Source: DSVQ01 sp964484765
GTDB lineage: Bacteria; Planctomycetota; Planctomycetia; Planctomycetales; Planctomycetaceae
Direction of reading: 5' to 3'
DNA length: 64,000 nucleotides
Assembly (NCBI GenBank): GCA_964484765.1
Contig: CAZAGI010000025.1
Location: 1 to 64,000 of the forward strand
In this document: positions 47,017 to 57,100 of the stretch, in pieces
How the letters are laid out: every line of letters begins with the position of its first letter
Position numbering within the stretch: position 1 is the first letter of the stretch
The notes under the pieces: model-generated
The model's input: only the letters and a program-made list of their open reading frames with translations
What the model was told of the DNA's origin: nothing
The model's database searches: none
Made by a program: the position numbers and the translations under genes

Positions 47017-49407
47017 ATGGTGTTGCGTCGTCAACTTCAGAACGGACCCGTTTGGCCTTTCTTCAGACCGACTGGAAGAAGATTGGGTTTCTCCCAGCAT
47101 GCCTTCGGCGTTGTCGCTTCGTGGATGGTTTGTCTGATTGCGCTCGTTTCGTTGGCAGAATCCGCGGAGCCGGATGATGCGGCATTCTTTCGGGAGAAGA
47201 TCGAGCCGGTTTTGAAGGCGAAATGTTACGAGTGTCACTCCAACCACGCAGACAAGGTCCAGGGTGGGTTGCGGTTGGACACGCGCGCCGCGGTCCTGCG
47301 CGGCGGCGAAAGCGGGTCCGCGGTGGTACCGGGAAAGAGTTCTGCGAGTCTGTTGATTCAGGCGATTCGCCATACAGGCGGGTTGGCGATGCCGCCCCAG
47401 CAGCCGAAACTTCCCGACAGCACAATCGCGGACTTTGTGAAGTGGGTTGAAGCTGGTGCCGTGGACCCTCGTGGCGGGGTTGAACCCGAGGACACACTTT
47501 CAGCACTGACCGAAGCCCGAAATCATTGGGCGTTTCAGCCGATCAAATCCGCTGCCCCACCGACAGTCGTCGCGGCTGGTTGGGCACGATCTCCGGTGGA
47601 TGCCTTCGTCCTCGCGAAACTGGAATCGCGAAATTGGAAGCCCGCGCCACCGGCCCCGCGGGCAGAACTGATTCGCCGCCTCTCGTTCGATCTTCTTGGT
47701 TTGCCTCCCGCTCCGGAAGAGATCGAAGCCTTCGTCAATGATCCGTCGCCCGATGCATATCCGCGGCTCGTCGATCGGTTGCTGGCCAGTCCACAGTACG
47801 GTGAGCGCGCGGCGATACCCTGGTTGGACGTGGTCCGCTTCGCCGAGTCGGAAGGCTTCGAGTATGACCGGCACATCCCGGATGCCTGGCGATACCGGGA
47901 CTATGTCATAGACTCGTTCAATGCCGACAAGCCGTTTGATCAATTTGTCCGTGAACAGATCGCCGGGGACGAGATCGATCCGAAAAATGCCGAGTATCAG
48001 ACCGCGTCCATCTTTCATCGGTTGGGACCAGTTCGTCGCAATGCGGGCAATCCCGACATCGCCCTCAGCCGCAATGAAGTCCTGACCGAACGCACCGACA
48101 TCATCGGGGCCGCGTTTCTCGGACTGACCATCGGTTGCGCGCGCTGTCACAACCACAAGTTGGAACCGATTTCGCAGAAGGATTACTACCGCTTTCAGGC
48201 TTATTTTGCAGCGACGGAAGAGCATAACATCCTGCTGGCTTCTGCCGACGAACAGCGTCATTGGGAAGCCCGAACCAAGAAAGCGAAGGATGAGATCGAA
48301 GCTTTACGAACCAAGGCACGCAGTGCCGAAGGAAACGTGAAAGCACAACTGGAAGAACAGATCGAAGCGCTGGAAGATCAGTTGCCCGCACCGCTGTCGA
48401 CGATTCCCGCGACCTGGAATGTGATGGAGAAGCGGACAGGCATCCATGTTTTGCGGCGTGGAGTCTGGGAAAATAAAGGGGAGGCGGTGGGACCGCGGCC
48501 GCTGAGTGTGCTGGTCGCCGATGATGTTTCCGAACTCGCCGCGGATGTCACCAATCCCCGCACGCATCTCGCTGAATGGCTGACTTCGCCGAAGCATCCG
48601 CTCACGGCGCGGGTCATCGTCAATCGGTTATGGCAGCAGCATTTCGGCGTCGGCCTCGTGAAGACGGCCAATGATTTTGGAGTGAACGGCGAACGTCCCA
48701 GTCATCCGGAACTGCTCGATTGGTTGGCAACCACGTTGGTCGATAATGGCTGGCGGTTGAAACCGATTCATCGATTGATTGTGCTCAGCAGCACGTATCA
48801 GCAATCGAGTCACGCGCCATCGAATGTACCGCAGAAAGTGACTGATCCGGAAAACCGCCTGCTGTGGCATTTTCCTCGGCGACGACTTTCGGCAGAGGAA
48901 GTGCGCGATGCCATGCTGTCGGTTTCCGGACGGATCAACACCAAGGCGGGCGGACCAAGCGTGATCGTTCCCGTCGATCCCGAATTGGTGCAATTGCTGT
49001 ACAAACCCTCGCAGTGGTCCGTGACCAAAGACGTGGTGGAACACGATCGGCGTTCGGTCTATCTGCTGGCCAAACGCAACCTGCGGCTGCCGTTTCTGGA
49101 AAGTCTTGATGCTCCGGCGCTCGCGATCAGTTGTTCCCGCCGCCTGGCGACCACACACGCTCCGCAGGCGCTGGAGCTGTTGAACGGCAGCTTGTCAAAC
49201 GATCTGGCACAAGCGTTCGCTCAACGATTGAAGGAAGAAACGGACGGCGATCATACGCACATTGTCGAACGCGCTTTTCTGTTGGCGCTCGGCCGACCGC
49301 CATTGCCCGATGAACGAACGAAATCACTCGACTTTCTCCAGCAGCAGCCGCTCCACGAATTCACTCTCGCCCTCTTCAATCTCAACGGATTTCTGTATGT
49401 CCGCTGA
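47017..49407 (+). CDS. Exported cytochrome-box DUF1549/DUF1553 protein (PSD1 family)
   Basis: A 796-residue protein from ATG 47017; an in-frame TTG lies eight codons earlier and ATG 47125 would leave only the hydrophobic core. A signal sequence ends near residue 50. A planctomycete cytochrome C box, CYECH (70-74), follows. DUF1549 (about 145-380) contains 'LIRRLSFDLLGLPPAPEEI' and 'IGCARCHNHKLEPI', a second CxxCH. A coiled-coil linker precedes DUF1553 (about 495-760, 'MGVNGERPSHPELLDW'-like and 'PRRRLSAEEVRDAML'). These proteins are lineage-specific and usually paired with DUF1501; the DUF1501 start codon overlaps its 3' end by 11 bp. Their role in polymer or sulfate-ester breakdown is only a suggestion in the field. 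Confidence 0.93.
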   Translation: MVLRRQLQNGPVWPFFRPTGRRLGFSQHAFGVVASWMVCLIALVSLAESAEPDDAAFFREKIEPVLKAKCYECHSNHADKVQGGLRLDTRAAVLRGGESGSAVVPGKSSASLLIQAIRHTGGLAMPPQQPKLPDSTIADFVKWVEAGAVDPRGGVEPEDTLSALTEARNHWAFQPIKSAAPPTVVAAGWARSPVDAFVLAKLESRNWKPAPPAPRAELIRRLSFDLLGLPPAPEEIEAFVNDPSPDAYPRLVDRLLASPQYGERAAIPWLDVVRFAESEGFEYDRHIPDAWRYRDYVIDSFNADKPFDQFVREQIAGDEIDPKNAEYQTASIFHRLGPVRRNAGNPDIALSRNEVLTERTDIIGAAFLGLTIGCARCHNHKLEPISQKDYYRFQAYFAATEEHNILLASADEQRHWEARTKKAKDEIEALRTKARSAEGNVKAQLEEQIEALEDQLPAPLSTIPATWNVMEKRTGIHVLRRGVWENKGEAVGPRPLSVLVADDVSELAADVTNPRTHLAEWLTSPKHPLTARVIVNRLWQQHFGVGLVKTANDFGVNGERPSHPELLDWLATTLVDNGWRLKPIHRLIVLSSTYQQSSHAPSNVPQKVTDPENRLLWHFPRRRLSAEEVRDAMLSVSGRINTKAGGPSVIVPVDPELVQLLYKPSQWSVTKDVVEHDRRSVYLLAKRNLRLPFLESLDAPALAISCSRRLATTHAPQALELLNGSLSNDLAQAFAQRLKEETDGDHTHIVERAFLLALGRPPLPDERTKSLDFLQQQPLHEFTLALFNLNGFLYVR

Positions 49408-50842
49408 ATTTCTTTCCTCCGCTCGATTTCCTCACAGCCGAGTGACGCGCACACGGCGCGATTTCATTCGCCACGCCTGTTGCGGGTTTGGTGGACTGGC
49501 ACTGGCCTCGCTCTTGCATGACGAACAGGCTCGTGCAGCTACGACTCATCCACTGGCAGCGCGAGCCTCTCATTTTCCCGCCAAAGCCAGGTCGGTGATT
49601 TTTCTGTTCATGGCGGGGGGACCGAGCCACGTCGACACGTTTGATCCCAAGCCGCTGCTCAATGAATTGCATGGGCAACCGCGTCCCAAGGAATTCGGCG
49701 AAGCCAAGTATCAGTTCATCCAAGCCGATCCGCGACTGCTCGGCACACGGCGGTCATTCAAAAAGTACGGTGAAAGTGGTATCGAAGTCTCCGACCTGTT
49801 TCCGCACATCGCCAGCTGTATCGACGACATCGCCGTCCTGCGGTCGTGCTACGGCGACTCGGTCGTCCATTCGGCAGCGCAGTATGAACTCTTCTCGGGG
49901 CGCGTTGTGCCGGGGTTTCCCAGCATGGGCTCCTGGCTGCTGTACGGCCTGGGTGCCGAAAGCCATTCGTTACCCAGTTATGTGGTGATGCCCGATCCGA
50001 AAGGAGCATTGGAAGCCGGCCAGCCGATGTACACGCAGGGCTTCCTCCCGGCCATCTATCAGCCGACGATGTTTCGTCCTGGTGAGCGTCCGGTATTGAA
50101 TCTCGATTTGCCGCCTCATGTTGACGCCAGTCAACGACGGCGAACGTTACAACTGATTCGCGATTTGAACGAGTCCACGCTCGTTGCCGATGATGAAGAG
50201 TTCCACGCGCGGATCAATGCGTACGACGTCGCCTTCCGCATGCAGAGCGAAGCACCGGAGATTCTGGACATTTCGCGCGAGCCGAAAGAGACTCTCGACC
50301 TGTACGGCATCGGCACGGAACCGACTCACGACTACGGCCGACGATGCCTGCTGGCCCGCAAGCTGGTGGAGCAGGGGGTGCGGTTCGTGTGCGTTGTGTC
50401 CGGCGGCGGTCCCGGCAACATGCAATGGGATGCGCATGGCGACATCGAAGAGAATCATCTTCGCAAAGCCGCCGAAACCGACCAGCCCGTGGCTGCCCTT
50501 TTGAAGGATCTCAAGCGCCGCGGGATGTTAGACAGCACGCTGGTTCTGTGGGGCGGTGAATTTGGTCGCTCACCCGAGGGGCAGTTGAGCAAAGGCCGCG
50601 ACCATCACAACCTCGGTTTTTCCATGTGGATGGCCGGCGGCGGAGTGAAAGGCGGCCAGATCGTCGGTGCCACCGACGCCATTGGCTTGCATGCCATCGA
50701 GCAGCGCTACCATTTCCGCGACATCCACACGACGATCCTGCATCAGCTCGGCCTCGACCAGCACCAGCTCACCTATCCCCACCTCGGTCGTGACGAACGG
50801 CTGACTTTCGTCGAAGGAAAAATCATCCGCGAGATTGTGTAA
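49397..50842 (+). CDS. Tat-exported DUF1501 protein, partner of DUF1549/1553
   Basis: A 481-residue DUF1501 protein. The ATG at 49397 overlaps the end of the upstream gene by 11 bp, indicating translational coupling; the frame extends upstream but inside the DUF1549/1553 coding sequence. The N-terminus has a twin-arginine signal (RTRRDFIRHACCGFGGLAL, about residues 18-36). The mature part carries 'MAGGPSHVDTFDPKPLL', 'LWGGEFGRSPEGQ' and 'RDHHNLGFSMWMAGGG'. It is nearly convergent with the DUF1593 gene, 21 bp away. Confidence 0.94.
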   Translation: MSAEFLSSARFPHSRVTRTRRDFIRHACCGFGGLALASLLHDEQARAATTHPLAARASHFPAKARSVIFLFMAGGPSHVDTFDPKPLLNELHGQPRPKEFGEAKYQFIQADPRLLGTRRSFKKYGESGIEVSDLFPHIASCIDDIAVLRSCYGDSVVHSAAQYELFSGRVVPGFPSMGSWLLYGLGAESHSLPSYVVMPDPKGALEAGQPMYTQGFLPAIYQPTMFRPGERPVLNLDLPPHVDASQRRRTLQLIRDLNESTLVADDEEFHARINAYDVAFRMQSEAPEILDISREPKETLDLYGIGTEPTHDYGRRCLLARKLVEQGVRFVCVVSGGGPGNMQWDAHGDIEENHLRKAAETDQPVAALLKDLKRRGMLDSTLVLWGGEFGRSPEGQLSKGRDHHNLGFSMWMAGGGVKGGQIVGATDAIGLHAIEQRYHFRDIHTTILHQLGLDQHQLTYPHLGRDERLTFVEGKIIREIV

Positions 50843-50863
50843 ACAGCGACGCTGAACACCGAG

Positions 50864-52267
50864 TCATGGCTTCGGTGACGTGGTGACGATGACCCGCTGG
50901 TAACGTGTCAGTCGAGGTGATCCGTCGTCGGTGACCATCAGGATGATATGCAAAGTCTGATCGGAATCGACTTGAGAAGCAATGAATGAAGCCTGCGGAG
51001 ATGTCGCCTTTGCAATGACGAGTGGTGGACCGCGATAAGTGCCTGGTTCCGGGTAATTGACCCAATGAAACGTCAGACCGTTGCGATCGGGATCGGACGA
51101 TTCACGGGCATCCAGCATGACCATCTCACCGGACTTGACTGATCGGCGCGACTCTCCAACGACACGCGCGATCGGGGGATGATTGGCACCGGCAAAATCT
51201 GCAACGCACCAGCCCAGACGAGCACGGAAGTCGTTCTGCAAATGGTCCGCCCACCGGCGGAGCGTATTGTCGCGGTGGGTGCTGTCCTGCCAGGCATCCT
51301 GCTGATTGGCCCAGTAGTACGGCCGGTCTCGAAAGTGTTCCATGAGGCCATACCGGCCGGCCCAGCTGCCCCACGCGGGTTGCGTCGGGTCGCTCAAGCC
51401 CGTCGGCACGAGGTACAGGAAAGTGGGCGAGTCGCCTTCCTTCTGGGCATGCGTTGTGTTGGTCGGATAGAGCGCTCCGAGCGGCCCGTGACCGCTCAAC
51501 ATATCGCGTTGCAGATCGAACCCACCAGCCGTGGCCGTGAGCTCAGAAAAGCGATGATACCACCGCTTGCCGGCCAGCGGCGGGCTGAACGTGTCCACCC
51601 ATTGCTGAAACGGTGGGTGTAACCGCGTGGCGTGATCGCCGAGAAAATTCTTGTCGCCTGTGTCGTTGTGGCCAATGATGCGCAGCCGGTTCTTGAATTT
51701 CTCGTAGCCCGCCTGGCCGCGCTCGGCGAGAATCTTGTCAAGGGCACGCTTCAGGTTGTTGGCGGAAATTGGTTCTGTTCCCCAATCGCAGTACCAGACC
51801 GGCCGCGGGTCGGGACTGTCGGCCGCTGCGATGATCAGCTCCACACCGTCTTCGCTGTCCGTATAGCCCGACACAGTCCGCCGCAGCAAATCATCGGACT
51901 TGGGATAACGAGTATCGTGCATCACGAGATGAGAGTAACACTCGCCGTAGGCCCGCACCTGGCGTTGAACGATACCCAGCCCGGTGCGTTCCGAATTGAG
52001 ATTCTCTCCATCACGCGCACGGGCACGGTTGCAGATGATGCCTTCCACGTCCCATTCGTTCGTGTACAGCAGGAATCTCACAAGCGACTGTTCATCATCG
52101 GGATCGCCACCAGCATCGGTCTCGATGAGCACGCGCAGCCGCTCATTGGCGGCGGGTAATGGTGCGGGAGGCGGCTGGGCGGAAGTGCTCTGAGAATGGC
52201 TTGCCAGGACCGCGACAGCCCACACATTCAACAGGACTGCCCGAAGTCCGTTTTCGAGAGGGATCAT
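50864..52267 (-). CDS. Secreted DUF1593 (nucleoside-hydrolase-like, Sde182-type) protein
   Basis: A 467-residue protein from ATG 52267, with a signal peptide (hydrophobic 'AVLLNVWAVAVLAS', cleavage near residue 30). The N-terminal 290 residues are DUF1593, which has a nucleoside-hydrolase-like fold: 'VLIETDAGGDPDDEQSLVRFL' (in part) keeps the Asp cluster that binds Ca2+ in nucleoside hydrolases. The C-terminal 90 residues form a beta-sandwich like PKD or the Sde182 C-terminal domain ('MVMLDARESSDPDRNGLTF'). Homologues are linked to polysaccharide degradation. The substrate is unknown. Confidence 0.88.
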   Translation of the reverse strand: MIPLENGLRAVLLNVWAVAVLASHSQSTSAQPPPAPLPAANERLRVLIETDAGGDPDDEQSLVRFLLYTNEWDVEGIICNRARARDGENLNSERTGLGIVQRQVRAYGECYSHLVMHDTRYPKSDDLLRRTVSGYTDSEDGVELIIAAADSPDPRPVWYCDWGTEPISANNLKRALDKILAERGQAGYEKFKNRLRIIGHNDTGDKNFLGDHATRLHPPFQQWVDTFSPPLAGKRWYHRFSELTATAGGFDLQRDMLSGHGPLGALYPTNTTHAQKEGDSPTFLYLVPTGLSDPTQPAWGSWAGRYGLMEHFRDRPYYWANQQDAWQDSTHRDNTLRRWADHLQNDFRARLGWCVADFAGANHPPIARVVGESRRSVKSGEMVMLDARESSDPDRNGLTFHWVNYPEPGTYRGPPLVIAKATSPQASFIASQVDSDQTLHIILMVTDDGSPRLTRYQRVIVTTSPKP

Positions 52268-52436
52268 GACATGGGGCCAATCTGGAACAGTGAAGACTAC
52301 GGCCGTTGTTCCAGCCAGAGATAAGCTGGGAACCACTGAAGGTCAACTGAACCGAACCCCCTGTCTGCGCGAAATCCTCTTCAGAATGGCGTAGCGGACG
52401 CAAACAATCGACGTGAAAAACAAGTATGCTCGTCTG

Positions 52437-53051
52437 CTACCTGGACCTGGCGATCAACGCGAAAAAACGGCAGGCGTCATCGGCGAACGGCCCGCCGGGA
52501 TCGACCACGACGCCCTCACGATAGCAGATGATTTTGTCTCCGCCCCCCTCCACCCGCCAATCGGAGTGCTGCTCAATAAAGCTCATCGTCTGATCGTTGA
52601 ATCGCGCACGAATCTCGTCTTCGTCATCTCCATGAACGACGCACTTTTTTGCGAACTCTCTGCTCGATTCAAACCGGATTGGACTGGGGCCAAACAGGTC
52701 TCGGTTGGCCCAGTGGACCTGTGGGCTCAGTTCGAAGTACGGAAGCCGCAGCCGATCACGGCGCAACCACACAACAGACTGATTCACTAGTTTGCTTTGT
52801 TTGCCGACCGGAACGACATAGCTGAAAACAAACTCGGCGACCGTGGTCTTGCCGCGTTTCTCCGTCCGAAAGTTGGACAGCCTGGGGGTATGTCCTCGGG
52901 AGAAGAGCGCAAACTCCTCGGCCTGTAACTCCAACTCATCCGAGAGCTTACGAAAGACTCGTGCCGCTTGCCAACGAGGAATCTCAAGCAACAGGTAGAA
53001 CGGAAGGAACAGGACCAACGGCAACACAATGAAAACAAGCACACTCGTCAT
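52437..53051 (-). CDS. Membrane-anchored hypothetical protein
   Basis: A 204-residue protein from ATG 53051. One N-terminal transmembrane helix (about residues 3-22, 'VLVFIVLPLVLFLPFYLLLE') is followed by a soluble alpha/beta domain. A TTG five codons upstream is an alternative start. No family is recognised. It is on the same strand as its DUF1559 and DUF1593 neighbours but with gaps of 170-210 bp, so an operon is uncertain. Confidence 0.75.
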   Translation of the reverse strand: MTSVLVFIVLPLVLFLPFYLLLEIPRWQAARVFRKLSDELELQAEEFALFSRGHTPRLSNFRTEKRGKTTVAEFVFSYVVPVGKQSKLVNQSVVWLRRDRLRLPYFELSPQVHWANRDLFGPSPIRFESSREFAKKCVVHGDDEDEIRARFNDQTMSFIEQHSDWRVEGGGDKIICYREGVVVDPGGPFADDACRFFALIARSR

Positions 53052-53261
53052 CGAAATGGAATCCAAAACTGACGCATCGTCGCCTCGCTATCCCACCTCT
53101 GTCGGCTGCTTCAGCGGATTTTGCGGAGTCGTCCGATGCCTTGGCCGTTTCGGGGACACACAGCGGTGGATCATTCACTCAATCGGCGGTATTCAGCTTC
53201 GATCACCTTGTAGAAGACAACATCCCGCGACTTGCGCGATCGACAAACCGGTCACGGCATC

Positions 53262-54122
53262 TCAAGGAACCGCGATCGCCTCGATTTTGACCGGCTTCCC
53301 GTCTTGAGGGTCGCCGATCTGCCGCGCGATGGCGGGGTCAAGCGATGGGGAGAAATTCCTCACGGCACCATCGGCCATCAGGACCATCACCGGACCTCTG
53401 CCAGCCGCACCAAAGGCATTCGGACCGCCCCCGAAACCGGCGCCGGCATCACGCACATTCGAAGGATCGGCCCACGGCTTGAAACCCTCGTTGACGGTTC
53501 CGACCAACATCGTCTGGGACATTCCATCGGAGATATCGCGGATCGAAAGCCCTTTCTCGGGCTGAAAGATGGCAGAATTCCCGGCCAACTGCGATCGGGC
53601 ATACCCCCGCGGGTCTGGCGACGGTGGCGGCAGCAAGAGATTGAGAAAGGCAGGTACCTCTTGCTGGAACCCGGCTTGCACGGGAGTTTCATCCCAAGGC
53701 TTCTTCAGGTCCAGCTGGTTATACAAAGGCGCTTCACCAACGGATGGCAGCAGATAGGTCATCCACGACTGTGCTGGCGACGCACCTCGGTAGCTCTCGC
53801 CGAACGGCGGAAAGTGCCCGTAGACGTCATGAAAGTTGTGCATGACCAGCCCCAGCAACTTGAGACTATTCCGAAACTGCGTGCGGCGCGCGTCTGCCCT
53901 GGCTTGCAAGGTCGACTGCACAATCAGATAGCCACCCCCGATCAGCAAGACTCCGAGCAACAAGAGCGGCAAGGCCTTTCTGAGGATTCCTGGCGGCGGA
54001 GGCGCTGCCGTCGCTTGAGTGACGGTCCCCGGTTTCGGCGCTGGAGCAAGCGGTGTCCCACACTTGGAACAGATTCGAGTTTTCTTTCCGACATGCTTCT
54101 GGCAATTGGGGCATTGGGGCAT
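53262..54122 (-). CDS. DUF1559 prepilin-like protein with N-terminal zinc ribbon
   Basis: A 286-residue protein from ATG 54122. A zinc ribbon (Cys4, Cys7, Cys18, Cys21) occupies the cytoplasmic start, then a Pro-rich linker, a transmembrane helix (about 50-69) and a DUF1559 domain (about 72-286, with 'SLKLLGLVMHNFHDVYGHFPP' in part and 'MADGAVRNFSPSLDPAIARQI' in part). DUF1559 proteins are expanded in planctomycetes and usually begin with a type IV prepilin leader. Here a zinc ribbon replaces the leader. It begins 62 bp after the HEAT-repeat gene on the same strand. Confidence 0.88.
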   Translation of the reverse strand: MPQCPNCQKHVGKKTRICSKCGTPLAPAPKPGTVTQATAAPPPPGILRKALPLLLLGVLLIGGGYLIVQSTLQARADARRTQFRNSLKLLGLVMHNFHDVYGHFPPFGESYRGASPAQSWMTYLLPSVGEAPLYNQLDLKKPWDETPVQAGFQQEVPAFLNLLLPPPSPDPRGYARSQLAGNSAIFQPEKGLSIRDISDGMSQTMLVGTVNEGFKPWADPSNVRDAGAGFGGGPNAFGAAGRGPVMVLMADGAVRNFSPSLDPAIARQIGDPQDGKPVKIEAIAVP

Positions 54123-54184
54123 TAAGGAAGTCCTGTGTGGAGTCACGGTCACCGATCGTCGCGTTCGGATTATCGGCTGCGGGG

Positions 54185-57100
54185 TCACGGCCCGTATTCT
54201 GCCCGACTGCGCTCGATCTGCTGGAGCATCTGCTCAGCAAAGGCTTTCAACTGGGGTGTTGTCTTCCGATCTTCGATGACGGATTTCACCACAGACTCTG
54301 AGGGACCGTGGCGCAACTGACAGATCCATGCCGCGACAAAACGGACGCGCGGATCGGAATTCTTCAGCGACCGCACCCAGTAACCCGCGGAAGCCTCTTG
54401 CCTCAAGGTCGGCATCAACTTCAGGGTTTCTTCTGGAGGCGGACCAGGGGCCACGGGAGCCAGTAACCGGGTGACAACCTGATCGATCTTACCTTTCAAC
54501 GGATCGGCCTTGCCCGCGGGTGGTGCGGCGGCCACGGCCTCGTCGAGCGGGAGCAGTTCCAGCAGCAACATGCAGGCTTGCCAGGAAACTTCAGCATCCT
54601 TGTCGCGAGCCGCCTTCTTGATGGCATCCAAGACCGGCCGCGCTTCCTCCCCCATCTCCATTCTCAATGTGCCGGCAACGAGTCGACGAACTTCGACGTT
54701 TTCATCCGTCAGATAACTGGCCAGGAGCTTGGCATTGGCTTCCCCTTTCAGGCGACGCCGATTGCGAAACGACAGATCACCAAGGAGTTGTCGGGCGCTT
54801 TGTTCCTTCCCGAGTTTGGGCAAGATCACGGGCAACAAGACGTCCGTTCCCAAGTTCGCCAGGTAGTAGCCACTGGGATTCCCGCCAAACCCGCCGGGAT
54901 AACGACTTGCATAGTCCATCAAAATCGCCGCATGCGGAGCTGCCGCCGGACCCATGCGGCAGAGGCCTTCAAAGGCGACCTGCCGGACCCGCCACTCATC
55001 GTCCTTCATCGCGGCCAGGAGAGCCGGTTGCACGCCGTCGGCGTCGGTGCCCATGGCCGCCAGAGTCTTGACGACGGCGATCCGAAGGTTCACGTTTTCG
55101 GACTTCAGATGCTCGGTCAGTTTCGGGACGGCGACGGCAGCATCGGAACCGCACTTGGCAAGGGCTTCGATGGCGGATTTCGCATAGCCGTCTTCCTCAA
55201 CAAGCTGCAGCAACGCCTGAACGTGGTCGCGCGGACTCTCCGGCAGCGACGCCAAGGCCTGCTGTCCGACATCCCGATCGTGATATGGGCCGGTGACCGA
55301 ACTGTCCCGCTCGAGCGACATCCGCGTCAAACACAGCCGAGCCTCTGGCGAATTGGGGCCGATCGCAGCAAGGGCGAACAGGGCAGGCTCCCATCCGTCC
55401 CGATCCATATCAGACGCATTCGCGACCTCAATCATAGCCGGGATGGATGAGTTGCCCAGCGCCGCAGCGGCTTGAAACGCCAAATACAGAACGAATCCTT
55501 CGTCGTGTTTGTTCGGCGAATACGAAATCGCAGGTGGTGCCGGCTCGCCCGAGGGATACAATTTGGCGAGATTCGCGTTGTACGCATGTTGCCGAATGGT
55601 TTCCTTGACGAGCTTTACCAACGGCTCTTTGGGTTGAATGAATTCCACGAGTGCTTTCGCCGCCACCATGCGGATAGCCGGGTCGGGATCTTGCAAACAC
55701 TTTGTGCAGATTTCCAGCACGGATGGTGATGGATCACCAATTTCGCCGAGCGCCATGAGCGCAACCAGCTTCACGCTGGCGCGATACTGATGGTGATTCG
55801 TGGAGTTTTTCCTGACGACTGTGTGATCAATGTCGAACCCCTTGGCTTCCTCGCCATTCCGTCCACTTGCGGGGCTCAGCACGACTGGTCTCTCAATGCT
55901 GGCAATCAACTGCGGAATTGCCGGAACCGCCGCGCGGCCGAGCTTGCCAAGGGTCTTCGCGACGTGACCGCGCAGCTGAGCCTGTAAATGCTCGCTGTAT
56001 TGCCCTTCGATTCGCGGGTCCTGAAGCAGCTTCGCCAGAGCGGTGACTGAAGCGGCGTCCGCGGCACCAATGCTTGCGATCGCATCGAGTGCGACCAGGC
56101 GGTGTTGGATGATCGCCTTGTGGGTTTCGTGACCCTGCAGCGGCCGCATGACGGTTGCCGTCGCTGCCATCTGAACCAGATCCGGAACCGCCGCTGCTGC
56201 CGTGTTACCGAGTGAGCCCAAAGTCTTCGCCGCGGCCTGTGCATGCGGGCCGCGCAATTGCGAGACCAGCTTGGGAACCACCGGCTTTGCTGCTTCGCCG
56301 AGTTCTGCCAATGCGACAATGGCCGTGTTCTGGACGAGGGAATCCGACTCGTCCAACAGGCGTCCCAGGGTGGCAACCACACGAGGATTTTCTTTGCCGA
56401 TCGTCCCCAGGACGTAGATCGCGGGGAGCCGTGCCGGAGACGGTCCCGCTTCCACCAGCTTGAGAGTCTCGTCGGCTGCGGCGGGACCGACCGAGAACAG
56501 GACACCGGCCGCTTTCGGAGTTAACGCCTGATCCTGCTCCAGGGCACGAACGACGCGCGGAACGGCATCAATTGCCGGCGGACCGACCGCTGCCAAACCC
56601 CACAAGGCGGCGTCAACCATCGCGGGATCTTGGCTGTCCAACAATGTCAGTAATTCTGGGACGCAGGCAGCCGCCTGTTCGCCCAATAGACCGATGACCG
56701 CGATCGCGAAGGTCTTTTCCGCAGTCGTTCCCTCGCGCAACAGGACTTTCAACGCATCGGCAGAGGGGCTTCCGATGTTCGCCAGGGCTTGCGCACACTC
56801 GATCAATCCGCGATATCCCAGAGGAGACCGCTCAGGTGTTTCAAAGTGCTGCCGCACCAGCCGGATCAGGACAGGCACGGCCTCCGTGGCATGCTCGCCG
56901 AACAATCCCAACAGTCGAAACTGCTTTTCCGGCTGGAACGAACGTGTACTGACCAGGTCGGAGACGCTGCTGGCGTTTCCGACAAGCTGATCGAACATAT
57001 CCGCCTCGTGGTCGACCGAGCTGCCCCCGTGTCCGGAAGCTTTCGCTTTCAACAAGCGGCGCTTGATCTCGGCCAATCCGTCAGCAAACGACTCCATCTT